Assembly (NCBI GenBank): GCA_947448375.1
Contig: CANFMY010000002.1
Location: forward strand, 1-48,592
Direction of reading: 5' to 3'
Source: Comamonadaceae bacterium
GTDB lineage: Bacteria; Pseudomonadota; Gammaproteobacteria; Burkholderiales; Burkholderiaceae_C
Length of the DNA: 48,592 nt
Shown here: positions 9,215 through 17,845 of the stretch, piece by piece
How the letters are laid out: every line of letters starts with the position of its first letter
Numbering within the stretch: the stretch's first letter is position 1
Position numbers and translations under genes: made by a program
The notes under the pieces: model-generated
Told to the model about the DNA's origin: nothing
The model's database searches: none
What the model saw: only the letters and a program-made list of their open reading frames with translations

Positions 9215-10048
9215 CTAACGCGGTCGGATGCTGATCTCGTTGCTGTGGATGCATTCGCGACCGCTGTCGGTGTCCACCCGCAGTTGCCCCTGCGCATCGA
9301 CCCCACGCGCCCACCCCTCCCGTCCATCGGAGAGGCGGATGGCCTGGTCGAGCAACCAGTCCCGGCGGGCGAAGCGTGACACCAACGGCGCGAACCCTTC
9401 CCGGTTGAAGCCCAGCACCGTGCGCAGCAAATCGGGCATGAGTTCGCGCAAGAGGTCGCTCGCGTTCAGGCCGGGTTGCACCTCGCTCACGCCCAGCGGG
9501 GGGATGCTGCTGTCCACGCCCTGCGGCGTGCGCACATTGAGGCCAATGCCGATCACCGCGTACCGCTCGGTCCGGGCTGCGCGGGCGTCGGCGACCGTGG
9601 CCGTTTCAATCAAAATGCCGCCCAGCTTGTGGGGGCCACCCCCCGTGTCGCACCACAGGTCATTGGGCCATTTCAGGCCCAGCACAGCTCGGTCCGGATC
9701 CGGGTGTGGGGTGCGCGGTGGCTGTGCCTGCAGCAGCTGGGTCAGAGATTCGGCCAGGGACACCCCGACCGCCAACGACAAGCCCGACCAGTCAGGCGGG
9801 TTCAGCATCAACCCCAGGGAGAACGTCAGCGACTCACCGGAGCGGCTGGTCCAGCTTCGACCCAAGCGGCCACGGCCGGCCGTTTGCATCTCGGCGATGA
9901 GCACCACCGGGTCGGTCTGGCCTTGACGGGCCCGCCGCATCAGTTCGGTGTTGGTGGAGTCTAGGCTGGGCACCAGCTCCAGGCTCAGGCCCGGACACAG
10001 CGGGGACAACGCCAGCCACAGGTCCTCCAGAGGCCAGGGCGTTGCCAT
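9215..10048 (-). CDS. birA: Biotin--[acetyl-CoA-carboxylase] ligase
   Basis: A 277-residue biotin protein ligase. It shows the biotinyl-AMP loop GRGRLGRSW, the biotin-binding LDSTNTEL start, KWPNDLW and KLGGILIET in the catalytic core, and a small C-terminal SH3-like part ending HSNEISIRPR. It attaches biotin to carboxylase carrier proteins. The N-terminal helix-turn-helix of the E. coli repressor-type BirA is absent, so this is a monofunctional enzyme without direct transcriptional control of biotin genes. It begins 9 bp after the stop of the SET-domain gene and is probably co-transcribed with it. The start is the ATG at 10046-10048. Confidence 0.92.
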   Translation of the reverse strand: MATPWPLEDLWLALSPLCPGLSLELVPSLDSTNTELMRRARQGQTDPVVLIAEMQTAGRGRLGRSWTSRSGESLTFSLGLMLNPPDWSGLSLAVGVSLAESLTQLLQAQPPRTPHPDPDRAVLGLKWPNDLWCDTGGGPHKLGGILIETATVADARAARTERYAVIGIGLNVRTPQGVDSSIPPLGVSEVQPGLNASDLLRELMPDLLRTVLGFNREGFAPLVSRFARRDWLLDQAIRLSDGREGWARGVDAQGQLRVDTDSGRECIHSNEISIRPR

Positions 10049-10057
10049 GGTGACGGA

Positions 10058-10537
10058 TCAGCGATCGCCTTTGGGGGCCAGCAGGGTGCCGCGGCACTTT
10101 TTGGCGCCACACCAGCAGGGGTACTCGGCCTTGAGCTTGCGGGTGTAGGGCGCGTCAATGATCAGACCGTAGTCGTAATTCAACTCCTCGCCCGCCTTGA
10201 TCTTGCGCAGCGACTTGATGAATACCCGGCCATCGTCCTCTTCGGCCTCGCAATTGGGTTTGCAGGAATGGTTGATCCAGCGTGACGCATTGCCGCCGTA
10301 CAAGGCGTCAATGACCCGTTTGTTGGTCAGGTGAAAGTAGAACGTGTGGTTGGGATCCTGGGGGTCATGGGGATGACGCCGCAAGGCTTCCTTCCACTTG
10401 ATGATCTCTCCCACGTATTCGATGATCACCTCTCCCTTGGGGATGTCTTGCAAGGCAAACACGCCCTTGCCATGCACGCCGGAACGACGGGTCTGGATTC
10501 GACGACCGGAGGGGGAAGAGGAGGGCTTGGTTGACAC
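10058..10537 (-). CDS. SET-domain protein-lysine methyltransferase
   Basis: About 159 residues from a GTG at 10535-10537; the 228-residue track ORF would overlap topB and is not credible, though an ATG at 10570 is possible. The SET fold is complete: GVHGKGVFA (SAM-binding entry), VIIEYVGEIIKWKEA, the pseudoknot motif WINHSCKPNCEA, the catalytic ELNYDYGL, and a post-SET zinc motif CWCGAKKCRGTLL. The invariant Asn-His, Tyr and Cys residues are all present, so activity is likely; the substrate should be a protein lysine using S-adenosylmethionine. It is divergent from topB, whose product has a lysine-rich tail, and upstream of birA in the same direction. The bacterial substrate is unknown. Confidence 0.88.
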   Translation of the reverse strand: MSTKPSSSPSGRRIQTRRSGVHGKGVFALQDIPKGEVIIEYVGEIIKWKEALRRHPHDPQDPNHTFYFHLTNKRVIDALYGGNASRWINHSCKPNCEAEEDDGRVFIKSLRKIKAGEELNYDYGLIIDAPYTRKLKAEYPCWCGAKKCRGTLLAPKGDR

Positions 10538-10560
10538 GGCCTGATTTTTTGTTAAGTTGA

Positions 10561-10599
10561 ATACGTACATGCGTGCGCACACACGTGCGCGTGCGCGCG
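10561..10599. repeat. 39-bp perfect alternating purine-pyrimidine tract (Z-DNA-prone)
   Basis: Every base from 10561 to 10599 alternates purine and pyrimidine, mostly CG and CA/TG steps, with internal palindromes such as GTGCGCAC. Such tracts flip to left-handed DNA under negative supercoiling. It lies in the spacer between the SET methyltransferase gene and topB, about 65 bp before the topB start codon. Confidence 0.9.
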
Positions 10600-10664
10600 A
10601 GGGCTGATTGTAGAAGCACAATAGCCCGGCCCCCAGAATTGGAAGCACAAGGACCCTGTCATTC

Positions 10665-13598
10665 ATGAGCAAAACCCTGGTCATCGCCGAAAAGCCGTCA
10701 GTGGCACAGGACATCGTGCGGGCGCTCACGCCCGTCGCCGGCAAGTTTGAAAAGCACGACGACCACTTTGAAAACGACCGCTACGTGGTCACCAGCGCGG
10801 TGGGCCACCTGGTCGAGATCCAGGCGCCGGAGGAATTCGATGTCAAACGCGGCAAATGGTCGTTCGCCCACTTGCCGGTCATCCCGCCCTACTTCGACCT
10901 CAAGCCCGTCGACAAAACCAAGACGCGGCTGAACGCGGTCATCAAGCAGGCCAAGCGCAAGGACGTGGAGACGCTCATCAACGCCTGTGACGCGGGCCGC
11001 GAGGGTGAGCTGATCTTCCGCCTGATCGAGCAATACGCCGGTGGCAAGAAACCCCTGGGCAAGCCGGTGCAGCGCCTGTGGCTGCAGTCCATGACGCCCC
11101 AGGCCATCCGCGACGGCTTTGATGTCCTGCGCTCCGAAAAGCAGATGCAGGGCCTGGCCGACGCCGCGCGCAGCCGCTCCGAGGCCGACTGGCTGGTGGG
11201 CATCAACGGCACCCGTGCCTTCACCGCCTTCAACTCGCGCGATGGCGGCTTCTTCCTCACCACCGTGGGGCGCGTGCAAACGCCCACGCTGAGCGTGGTG
11301 GTCGAGCGCGAAGAGCAAATCCGCAAGTTCATCAGCCGCGACTACTGGGAGGTCCACGCCAGCTTCCTGGTCGAGGCGGGCGAATATGCCGGCAAGTGGA
11401 TCAACCCCGCGCACAAGAAAGACGAGAACGACCCCGAGCGCAAGGCCGATCGCGTCTGGTCGGCGCAAGAGGCGCAGGCCATTGCCGACGCGGTGCGAGG
11501 CAAGGCCGCCACCGTCACCGAGGAAAGCAAGCCCACCACCCAGTCATCGGGCGGTCTCTTTGACCTCACCTCGCTGCAGCGTGAGGCCAACGGCCGTTTC
11601 GGCTACTCGGCCAAAACCACCCTCGCCCTGGCGCAGAGCCTGTACGAGCGCCACAAGGCCCTGACCTACCCCCGTACCGACTCGCGCCACCTGCCCGAGG
11701 ACTACCTGCCCACGGTGCGCCAGACCTTCGAGATGCTGGCCGACAGCGGCATGAAGCACCTGGCCCCCTTTGCCCTCACCGCCCTCAACAACGGCTACAT
11801 CAAGCCAAGCAAGCGCGTGTTCGACAACAGCAAGGTGAGTGACCACTTTGCCATCATCCCAACATTGCAGGCGCCCTCGGGTCTGTCAGAGGCTGAACAG
11901 AAACTGTACGACCTGGTGGTCAGGCGCTTCCTGGCGGTGTTCTTCCCGTCAGCCGAATTTCAGGTCACGACCCGCATTTCCCAGGTGGCGCACCAGGGCG
12001 TCAGCCACCACTTCAAGTCCGAGGGCAAGGTGATGGTCAAGCCCGGGTGGCTCGCCATCTACGGCAAGGAGGTCCAGACCGAGGATGACGGCAGTGGCAA
12101 GACGCTGGTGGCGGTCAAGCCCGGCGAGATGGCGCGCAACGAATCCGTCAACCCGCAGGCACTCAAAACCCGCCCGCCTGCCCGCTACACCGAAGCCACC
12201 CTGCTCGGGGCCATGGAAGGGGCGGGCAAGCTGGTCGAGGACGACGAGCTGCGCGAGGCCATGCAGGAAAAGGGGCTGGGCACGCCGGCCACACGAGCGG
12301 CCATCATCGAAGGCTTGATCAACGAAAAATACATGCTGCGCGATGGTCGCGACATGATCCCCACCGCCAAAGCCTTCCAGCTCATGACGCTGTTACGAGG
12401 CCTGGGTGTGGAAGAGCTCTCCTCGCCCAGCCTGACGGGCGAGTGGGAGCACAAGCTTTCGCAAATGGAACAAGGCCAGTTGAGCCGTGAAGCCTTCATG
12501 CGCGAAATCGCCGCGATGACCGAGCGCATTGTGAAGAAAGCCAAGGAGTACGACCGCGACACCGTGCCGGGTGACTACGTCACGCTCACGACCCCTTGCC
12601 CGACCTGCGGGGGGCAGGTGCGCGAGAACTATCGCCGCTTTGCCTGTACCGGCGCGGACGGCCAAGGCGAGGGCTGTGGCTTCTCGTTTGGCAAAACGCC
12701 AGGGGGCCGCACGTTCGAGTTGCACGAAGTGGAGTCCTTGCTGGCCAACAAGCAGGTGGGTCCGCTGGAGGGGTTTCGCTCCAAGGCCGGTTGGCCCTTC
12801 ACGGCCGAAATCGTGCTCAAGTTCAATGAGGAAGAGCGCAACTGGAAACTCGAATTCAACTTCGGCGACGACAAGTCGGATGAGGGCAGTGGAGAGCTGG
12901 TCGAGTTTGGTGAGAGCGCGTCCCTGGGCGCCTGCCCCAAATGCGGGGCTGCCGTGCGCGAGCATGGCAACAACTACGTCTGCGAAAAATCCGTGCCCAC
13001 GCACGCCCAGGCCACGCCCTCGTGCGACTTCAAGAGCGGCAAGATCATCCTGCAGCAGCCCGTCTCGATCGAGCAGGTGCAAAAGCTCCTGAGCACCGGC
13101 AAGACCGATCTGCTCGACAAGTTCATCTCGATGCGCACCCGTCGTCCGTTCAAGGCCTACCTCGCCTGGAATGCGGAGGCGGGCAAGGTGGCCTTCGAGT
13201 TCGAACCGCGCACCAGCAAGTACCCGCCACGTCAGCGCGCCGGGGCGGCCGCCGGCGCACCGAGTGCGCCGGCGGCCAAGGCCACGGCGAAGAAGGCGGG
13301 CAAAGCCGGTGCGAAGTCCGCTGCCAAGAAAACCGCCGCCGCCAAACCCCCCAAGGCACCCCGCAAGCCCGCCGCCGGCAAGGCGCCCAGCGCAGCCCTG
13401 GCCGCCGTGATTGGCCACGAGCCGGTGGCCCGTACCGAGGTGATCAAAAAGCTGTGGGAGTACATCCGCGCCAACGGGCTGCAGGATGCGTCCGACAAGC
13501 GCAAGATCAACGCGGACGACAAGTTGCGGCCGGTGTTCGGCAAGGATCAGGTCAACATGTTTGAGCTGGCGGGGTTGGTGGGGCAGCACCTCGGCTAA
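10665..13598 (+). CDS. topB: DNA topoisomerase III with histone-H1-like tail and SWIB domain
   Basis: A 977-residue type IA topoisomerase. The TOPRIM domain (about 1-150) has AEKPSVAQDIV and NACDAGREGELIFR with the metal-binding acidic residues; the central toroid contains the catalytic tyrosine, near residue 335, in LTYPRTDSRHLPED. After about residue 640 come two cysteine clusters (CPTCGGQ; CPKCGAAV), zinc-ribbon or Toprim-C repeats. Residues about 857-908 are almost only Ala, Lys, Pro and Gly, like a histone H1 tail, and the last 70 residues form a SWIB/MDM2-type domain (TEVIKKLWEYIRANGLQD, then KLRPVFGKDQVNMFEL). It relaxes and decatenates DNA by single-strand passage. E. coli TopB (653 residues) lacks the tail and SWIB. 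A CACAAT hexamer at 10616 may be the -10. Confidence 0.95.
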   Translation: MSKTLVIAEKPSVAQDIVRALTPVAGKFEKHDDHFENDRYVVTSAVGHLVEIQAPEEFDVKRGKWSFAHLPVIPPYFDLKPVDKTKTRLNAVIKQAKRKDVETLINACDAGREGELIFRLIEQYAGGKKPLGKPVQRLWLQSMTPQAIRDGFDVLRSEKQMQGLADAARSRSEADWLVGINGTRAFTAFNSRDGGFFLTTVGRVQTPTLSVVVEREEQIRKFISRDYWEVHASFLVEAGEYAGKWINPAHKKDENDPERKADRVWSAQEAQAIADAVRGKAATVTEESKPTTQSSGGLFDLTSLQREANGRFGYSAKTTLALAQSLYERHKALTYPRTDSRHLPEDYLPTVRQTFEMLADSGMKHLAPFALTALNNGYIKPSKRVFDNSKVSDHFAIIPTLQAPSGLSEAEQKLYDLVVRRFLAVFFPSAEFQVTTRISQVAHQGVSHHFKSEGKVMVKPGWLAIYGKEVQTEDDGSGKTLVAVKPGEMARNESVNPQALKTRPPARYTEATLLGAMEGAGKLVEDDELREAMQEKGLGTPATRAAIIEGLINEKYMLRDGRDMIPTAKAFQLMTLLRGLGVEELSSPSLTGEWEHKLSQMEQGQLSREAFMREIAAMTERIVKKAKEYDRDTVPGDYVTLTTPCPTCGGQVRENYRRFACTGADGQGEGCGFSFGKTPGGRTFELHEVESLLANKQVGPLEGFRSKAGWPFTAEIVLKFNEEERNWKLEFNFGDDKSDEGSGELVEFGESASLGACPKCGAAVREHGNNYVCEKSVPTHAQATPSCDFKSGKIILQQPVSIEQVQKLLSTGKTDLLDKFISMRTRRPFKAYLAWNAEAGKVAFEFEPRTSKYPPRQRAGAAAGAPSAPAAKATAKKAGKAGAKSAAKKTAAAKPPKAPRKPAAGKAPSAALAAVIGHEPVARTEVIKKLWEYIRANGLQDASDKRKINADDKLRPVFGKDQVNMFELAGLVGQHLG

Positions 13599-13660
13599 AA
13601 GACGGCTGTTCACAGGGTTGACTGAAGACGGCCTCCGACAAACCGGCCGAAACGAGGCTC

Positions 13661-13687
13661 AAAAAAACGCCGCCCGAAGGCGGCGTT
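13661..13687 (-). terminator. Rho-independent terminator of the molybdenum hydroxylase gene
   Basis: AACGCCGCC-CGAA-GGCGGCGTT (13666-13687) forms a nine-pair hairpin with a CGAA tetraloop. On the minus strand it is followed by a run of seven T (A at 13661-13667 on plus), placing it 25 bp after the stop of the minus-strand gene at 13712. On the plus strand no T-run follows, so it would serve topB less well. Confidence 0.85.
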
Positions 13688-13711
13688 GTGACCCTTGAAT
13701 GCAGCAGGGGC

Positions 13712-16024
13712 TCAACCTTGCTGCAGCAATTCCCAGACACGGGCCGGCGTCATCGGCATCTGAATCTTGGCCGACAAGGCGCCCTTGCCATGGCGGGCCA
13801 AGGCATCTGCCACGGCGTTCACCACGGCCGGTGTGGCGCCAATCGTGCCCAACTCGCCCACGCCCTTCACGCCCAGCACGTTGTTCTTGCACGGCGTGCT
13901 CTCGTCCATCGAGGTGACGAAAAAGCGCGGCATGATGTCGGCGTGCGGCACCGCGTAGTCCATCAGACTGCCCGTGACCGGCTGGCCCGTTTCGCGGTCA
14001 TACACCAGCGATTCGCACAAGGCCTGTCCCAGCCCCTGCACCGCGCCGCCATCGAGTTGGCCGCGCACGATCATCGGGTTGACCACGCGACCCACATCGT
14101 TCACTGACGAGTAAGACGCCAGTTGCACCGTGCCGGTGGCCGGGTCCACTTCCACCTCGCAGACATGGCAGCCGTTGGGCCAGGTCGGGCCACTGGCCGC
14201 GGTCTTGGAGTCGAGTTCGACGCGGCGCTCGGGCTGGCGCTGCGCCACCTCGGCCAAGGTCATGTGCACGTCCGTGCCCGCCACCGTGAAGCGACCAGCT
14301 TCGTATTGAACGTCCTGGGGCGCTGCCTCCATGGCCTCGGCGGCCAGCTCGCGGGCACGCTCCAGGGCCTTGGTTGAACCCACGCTCACGGCGGAACCGC
14401 CCGTGAAGAGCGAGCGCGAACCGGCGCTGCCAAACCCGTTGCCGCGATCGGTGTCTCCCATCACGATGCGTACCTGCGACAGCGGCACCTTGAAAATGTC
14501 CACCACCAGCTGCGCCAGCGTGGTGGCAATGCCTTGGCCCATGCCGTTCACGGCGGTGAACACCTCGATCACGCCGTCGTCCATGATGCGGACGTTGACG
14601 TTTTCTTCCAGCGCGTTGCCGCCCGTCCATTCCAGGAACGTGGCAATGCCCAGGCCGCGCCACAGGCCCTTGCGTGCGGATTCGGCGGCGCGCTGGTCAA
14701 AGCCGGTCCAGTCGGCCTGTTTCAGGCCCTGGTCCATCACCGACTCAAAGGCGCCGGTGTCATACGTCTGGCCCATCGGGTTCTTGTAGGGCATCTGCGC
14801 GGGCTGGATGAAGTTGCGCCGGCGCAGCGCGATGCGGTCGATGCCGCTTTGGCGTGCGGCCTCGTCCATCAGGCGCTCGATGTTGAAAATCGCTTCGGGC
14901 CGGCCGGCGCCGCGGTAGGCGCCGGTCGGGGCCGTGTTGGTCAGCACGGCGGTGTAGTGGAAGTCGATGTTTTGAATGTCGTAGACGCTGGTTTGCACCC
15001 AGGGGCCGATCAACACCTGAATCGCAATGCCCGTCATGCCGGGGTAGGCACCCACGTTGGCGTGGGTGCGGATGCGCAGACCCAAGACCTTGCCCTGCTC
15101 GTCCAAGGCCATTTCTGCATGGCACTGGATGTCGCGTCCGTGAGCGCTGGAGAGGAAATCTTCGCCGCGGTCGGCAATCCACTTGACGGGGCGCTGCAGG
15201 CGATGGGCGCAGTAGGCGGTCACCACGTCTTCGGCGTAGGCGCCGGTTTTCATGCCAAAGCCGCCCCCCACGTCGCCAATCAGGACGCGCACTTGCTCGG
15301 CCGGCAGGCCCAGCAGGGTGCTCACCACGGTGCGCACACCGGTGGGCATCTGGCTGCTCATGCGGATGGTCAGACGGCCCTGGTCCACATAGGCCAGCAC
15401 GCTGCGCGGTTCGATGGAGAGCGCGGCCACGCGCTGGTTGTCGATATCGAGCTTGACGACGTGCTTGGCCGCCGCAAACGCCTTGTCCACGGACGCGGCA
15501 TCGCCATAGCGGGTTTCGGCGCTGCGGTTGTCGGGGGCATCGCTCAGCAGCGGGGCGCCGGGTGCGAGCGCGTCTTGCAGCGTGACCGCGCAGGGCAGTT
15601 CTTCGTAGTCCACCACCACGGCTTCGGCGGCGTCACGCGCTTGCTGTTCGGTATCGGCCACGATGGCCACCACCGGCTCGCCAACAAAGCGCACACGCTC
15701 GAATGCCAGCGGGCAGCGGGCCGCGGTGGCCGCCGGCTGTCCGTCCGGGCGTAAAAAGTTGGCGAGAGGCGGCATGTCTTTCAGGCCGGCAGCGCGCCAT
15801 TGCGCGCCCGTCAGCACCAGGTGCACGCCCGGCATGGCCTGCGCAGCGGCGGTGTCTATCGAGCGAATGTTGGCGTGCGGGTAGGGCGAGCGCAAAAAAG
15901 CGAGCCGGCTTTGGGCGGTGAGCACCACATCGTCGGCATACTGGCCGTGGCCTCGCAGCAGTTGTTCGTCTTCCAGACGGCGCACGGATTGACCGCTGCC
16001 AAAACGCAAGTGGGTGGTGTCCAC
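13712..16024 (-). CDS. Xanthine dehydrogenase / CO dehydrogenase family molybdopterin-binding large subunit (CoxL form II-like)
   Basis: A 770-residue molybdenum hydroxylase subunit. The start is a GTG at 16022-16024 after AACGAGGAGCCACC, a strong ribosome-binding site; the track ATG 18 codons earlier lacks one. The N-terminal third is an aldehyde oxidase a/b hammerhead domain (FGSGQSVRRLEDEQLLRG); the rest binds molybdopterin cytosine dinucleotide, with GGGFGMK, the active-site loop AYRGAGR near residue 370, and the catalytic Glu in GVGELGTIGA. AYRGAGR is the form II motif rather than the AYxCSFR of true CO oxidisers, so the substrate is probably an aldehyde, heterocycle or unknown. The FAD and iron-sulfur partner subunits are not adjacent, so it is an orphan or borrows them. 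Confidence 0.87.
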   Translation of the reverse strand: MDTTHLRFGSGQSVRRLEDEQLLRGHGQYADDVVLTAQSRLAFLRSPYPHANIRSIDTAAAQAMPGVHLVLTGAQWRAAGLKDMPPLANFLRPDGQPAATAARCPLAFERVRFVGEPVVAIVADTEQQARDAAEAVVVDYEELPCAVTLQDALAPGAPLLSDAPDNRSAETRYGDAASVDKAFAAAKHVVKLDIDNQRVAALSIEPRSVLAYVDQGRLTIRMSSQMPTGVRTVVSTLLGLPAEQVRVLIGDVGGGFGMKTGAYAEDVVTAYCAHRLQRPVKWIADRGEDFLSSAHGRDIQCHAEMALDEQGKVLGLRIRTHANVGAYPGMTGIAIQVLIGPWVQTSVYDIQNIDFHYTAVLTNTAPTGAYRGAGRPEAIFNIERLMDEAARQSGIDRIALRRRNFIQPAQMPYKNPMGQTYDTGAFESVMDQGLKQADWTGFDQRAAESARKGLWRGLGIATFLEWTGGNALEENVNVRIMDDGVIEVFTAVNGMGQGIATTLAQLVVDIFKVPLSQVRIVMGDTDRGNGFGSAGSRSLFTGGSAVSVGSTKALERARELAAEAMEAAPQDVQYEAGRFTVAGTDVHMTLAEVAQRQPERRVELDSKTAASGPTWPNGCHVCEVEVDPATGTVQLASYSSVNDVGRVVNPMIVRGQLDGGAVQGLGQALCESLVYDRETGQPVTGSLMDYAVPHADIMPRFFVTSMDESTPCKNNVLGVKGVGELGTIGATPAVVNAVADALARHGKGALSAKIQMPMTPARVWELLQQG

Positions 16025-16126
16025 GGTGGCTCCTCGTTGGGTGTCGTGTTGGTGCAAAACGACCAGTGTAGCGTCCACGATCAGCCCGCATTGTCGCTCG
16101 GGTATGGCCGCGCTGGCGCAGGGGGT

Positions 16127-16930
16127 TCAATGCAGCCGCGAGCGCGGCGTTTCACGCAGAAATTCGATCAGGGTCTGATCGAAATCGTCCGGGGCTTCCA
16201 GATTCATCAGGTGTCCGATGCCACTCAACTCGACGTACCGGCTGCCCGCAATGCGCTGCGCCATGCCCTGCATGACTTTGGGCGGCGCATTGGGGTCGTG
16301 TTCGCCGGCGATCAGCAGCGTGGGTGAGGCAATGTGTCCCAGGGCCTCCAGCCGGTTGAAGCCGACCAGGGCTTCGAGCGCTCGGCGGTAGGTGGCGGGG
16401 GAAACCTGCGCCATGCAGTGCTGTGCCAGGCGCAGCCCCTCGGGCAGCGCCTGGGGCCCGGCCATCGCCGGCACCAGCGTGGTGGCCAGCTCCGCCATGG
16501 TTTGGCCCGCCAGCAAGGGGGCCATGCGAGACGCCACAAACGCCTGTTGCCAGTCGCCATCCGGTTTGCCAAACGCACCGGAGGTGCCGCACAGCACCAG
16601 ACGGTGGACGAGTTCGGGGCGGCGCGCCACCACTTCCTGTGCCACCATGCCGCCCATGCTGTGGCCCACCAGGGTCAGGCCGGGCCGGGCCGACTCGTGC
16701 GTCAGCCCCTCGATCAGCTCGATGCATTTTTCCGCCAGACCCTTGAAGGTGTAAGGATCGATGGGGTCGCTGTGACCATAGCCGGGCATGTCCCAGGCCA
16801 CAGCCCGGAAGCCGGCCTGGGCCAGTGTTTCCAGCTGCGGGGCAAAGGCCAGGTGCCCCCCGCCAATGCCGTGCAGCATGAGAACGGTGGGCCCCGACCC
16901 CAGCACGGAGTAGTTCGGCATGCGGCTCAT
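16127..16930 (-). CDS. Alpha/beta-fold hydrolase
   Basis: A 267-residue alpha/beta hydrolase. It has the oxyanion motif LMLHGIGGG, nucleophile elbow GHSMGGM (Ser), an acid in GEHDPNAPP, and the catalytic His in GIGHLMNLEAPDDF. The family includes esterases, 3-oxoadipate enol-lactonases and C-C bond hydrolases; the substrate is not predictable. The 468-residue track ORF extends far upstream over the divergent transporter gene and is rejected: the start is the ATG at 16928-16930 (MSRMPNYS), or that at 16921. It is 102 bp upstream of the molybdenum hydroxylase gene in the same direction, so the two may be co-transcribed and act on related compounds. Only 30 bp separate it from the divergent DMT gene. 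Confidence 0.88.
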   Translation of the reverse strand: MSRMPNYSVLGSGPTVLMLHGIGGGHLAFAPQLETLAQAGFRAVAWDMPGYGHSDPIDPYTFKGLAEKCIELIEGLTHESARPGLTLVGHSMGGMVAQEVVARRPELVHRLVLCGTSGAFGKPDGDWQQAFVASRMAPLLAGQTMAELATTLVPAMAGPQALPEGLRLAQHCMAQVSPATYRRALEALVGFNRLEALGHIASPTLLIAGEHDPNAPPKVMQGMAQRIAGSRYVELSGIGHLMNLEAPDDFDQTLIEFLRETPRSRLH

Positions 16931-16960
16931 GAAAACGTTATCCTCAGGGCAAAACCCATT

Positions 16961-17845
16961 ATGACCCCGCGCCGCGATCACCTGGACTCCCTCGCCATCA
17001 GTTTGCTGCTGGGATGCTGCCTCTTCTGGGGCTTTCAACAAGTGCTGATCAAAGCGACCTTGCCGCTGGTGCCGCCCCTGGTGCAGGGCTGTGTCCGCTT
17101 CATCGGGGCCACCGTGCTGCTCATGCTCTGGTGCGCGTGGCGGCGCATTCCCCTGTGGGAAGCCGACGGTTCGCTGCGCGCCGGGCTGGTGGCGGGCCTG
17201 CTGTTTGCCCTGGAGTTTGTGTGCATCTACCCGGGGATGCAATACACCACGGCCTCGCGGCTCACCATCATGCTCTACACCGCCCCCTTCTGGGTGGCGC
17301 TGCTGTTGCCCATTTGGTTGAAGCACGAGCGCCTGCGGCCCTTGCAATGGGTGGGTTTGTCGCTGGCTTTCTCGGGGGTGGCGTTTGCCTTGCGCGACAG
17401 CCTTGCCGCAGGCGGCTCCTGGCTGGGCGATGCGCTGAGTCTGGCCGCGGGGGCAATGTGGGGGCTGACCACGGTGGTGTTGCGCACCACCGCCTTGAGT
17501 CGGGTGTCGGCCGAAAAGTTGCTGTTCTACCAAGTGGGGGTGAGTGCGGTGGTGTTGCCCCTGGTGGCGCTGGCCATGGGGGTACCCTTCAGCCTGGACT
17601 ATTCGTTCTGGGGCTGGTCATCGCTGGCATTGCAAGCCGCGCTGGGGGCCTTTGTGACTTTTTTGATCTGGATGTGGATCATTTCGCATTACCCGGCCAC
17701 GCGGGTCAGCGCTTTTTCGTTCCTGTCGCCCTTGTCCGCGCTGGCGTTCGGGGCGCTGTGGCTGGGCGAGCCGATCACGGCGGATCTGATGATTGCCTTG
17801 GTGGGTGTGGGGCTGGGTATTTATCTGGTCAACCGTCGCCGTTGA
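16961..17845 (+). CDS. EamA-family (DMT superfamily) transporter
   Basis: A 294-residue inner-membrane protein with ten predicted helices in two EamA repeats of about 140 residues. The first opens with LLLGCCLFWGFQQVLIKATL and contains LFALEFVCIYPGMQYTTASR; the second closes with SAFSFLSPLSALAFGALWLGEPI, the conserved end-loop. Members export amino acids or other metabolites by proton exchange; the cargo is unknown. The start is the ATG at 16961, not the track start at 16334 inside the opposite gene. Its 3' end overlaps the convergent Nudix gene by 17 bases. It is divergent from the hydrolase gene. Confidence 0.9.
   Translation: MTPRRDHLDSLAISLLLGCCLFWGFQQVLIKATLPLVPPLVQGCVRFIGATVLLMLWCAWRRIPLWEADGSLRAGLVAGLLFALEFVCIYPGMQYTTASRLTIMLYTAPFWVALLLPIWLKHERLRPLQWVGLSLAFSGVAFALRDSLAAGGSWLGDALSLAAGAMWGLTTVVLRTTALSRVSAEKLLFYQVGVSAVVLPLVALAMGVPFSLDYSFWGWSSLALQAALGAFVTFLIWMWIISHYPATRVSAFSFLSPLSALAFGALWLGEPITADLMIALVGVGLGIYLVNRRR

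Noticed and set aside
10538-10744. N-terminal extension of the SET ORF into topB
   Set aside because: It would overlap the topB start and translate the alternating tract as protein; a start at 10537 (or 10570) fits SET proteins of normal length.
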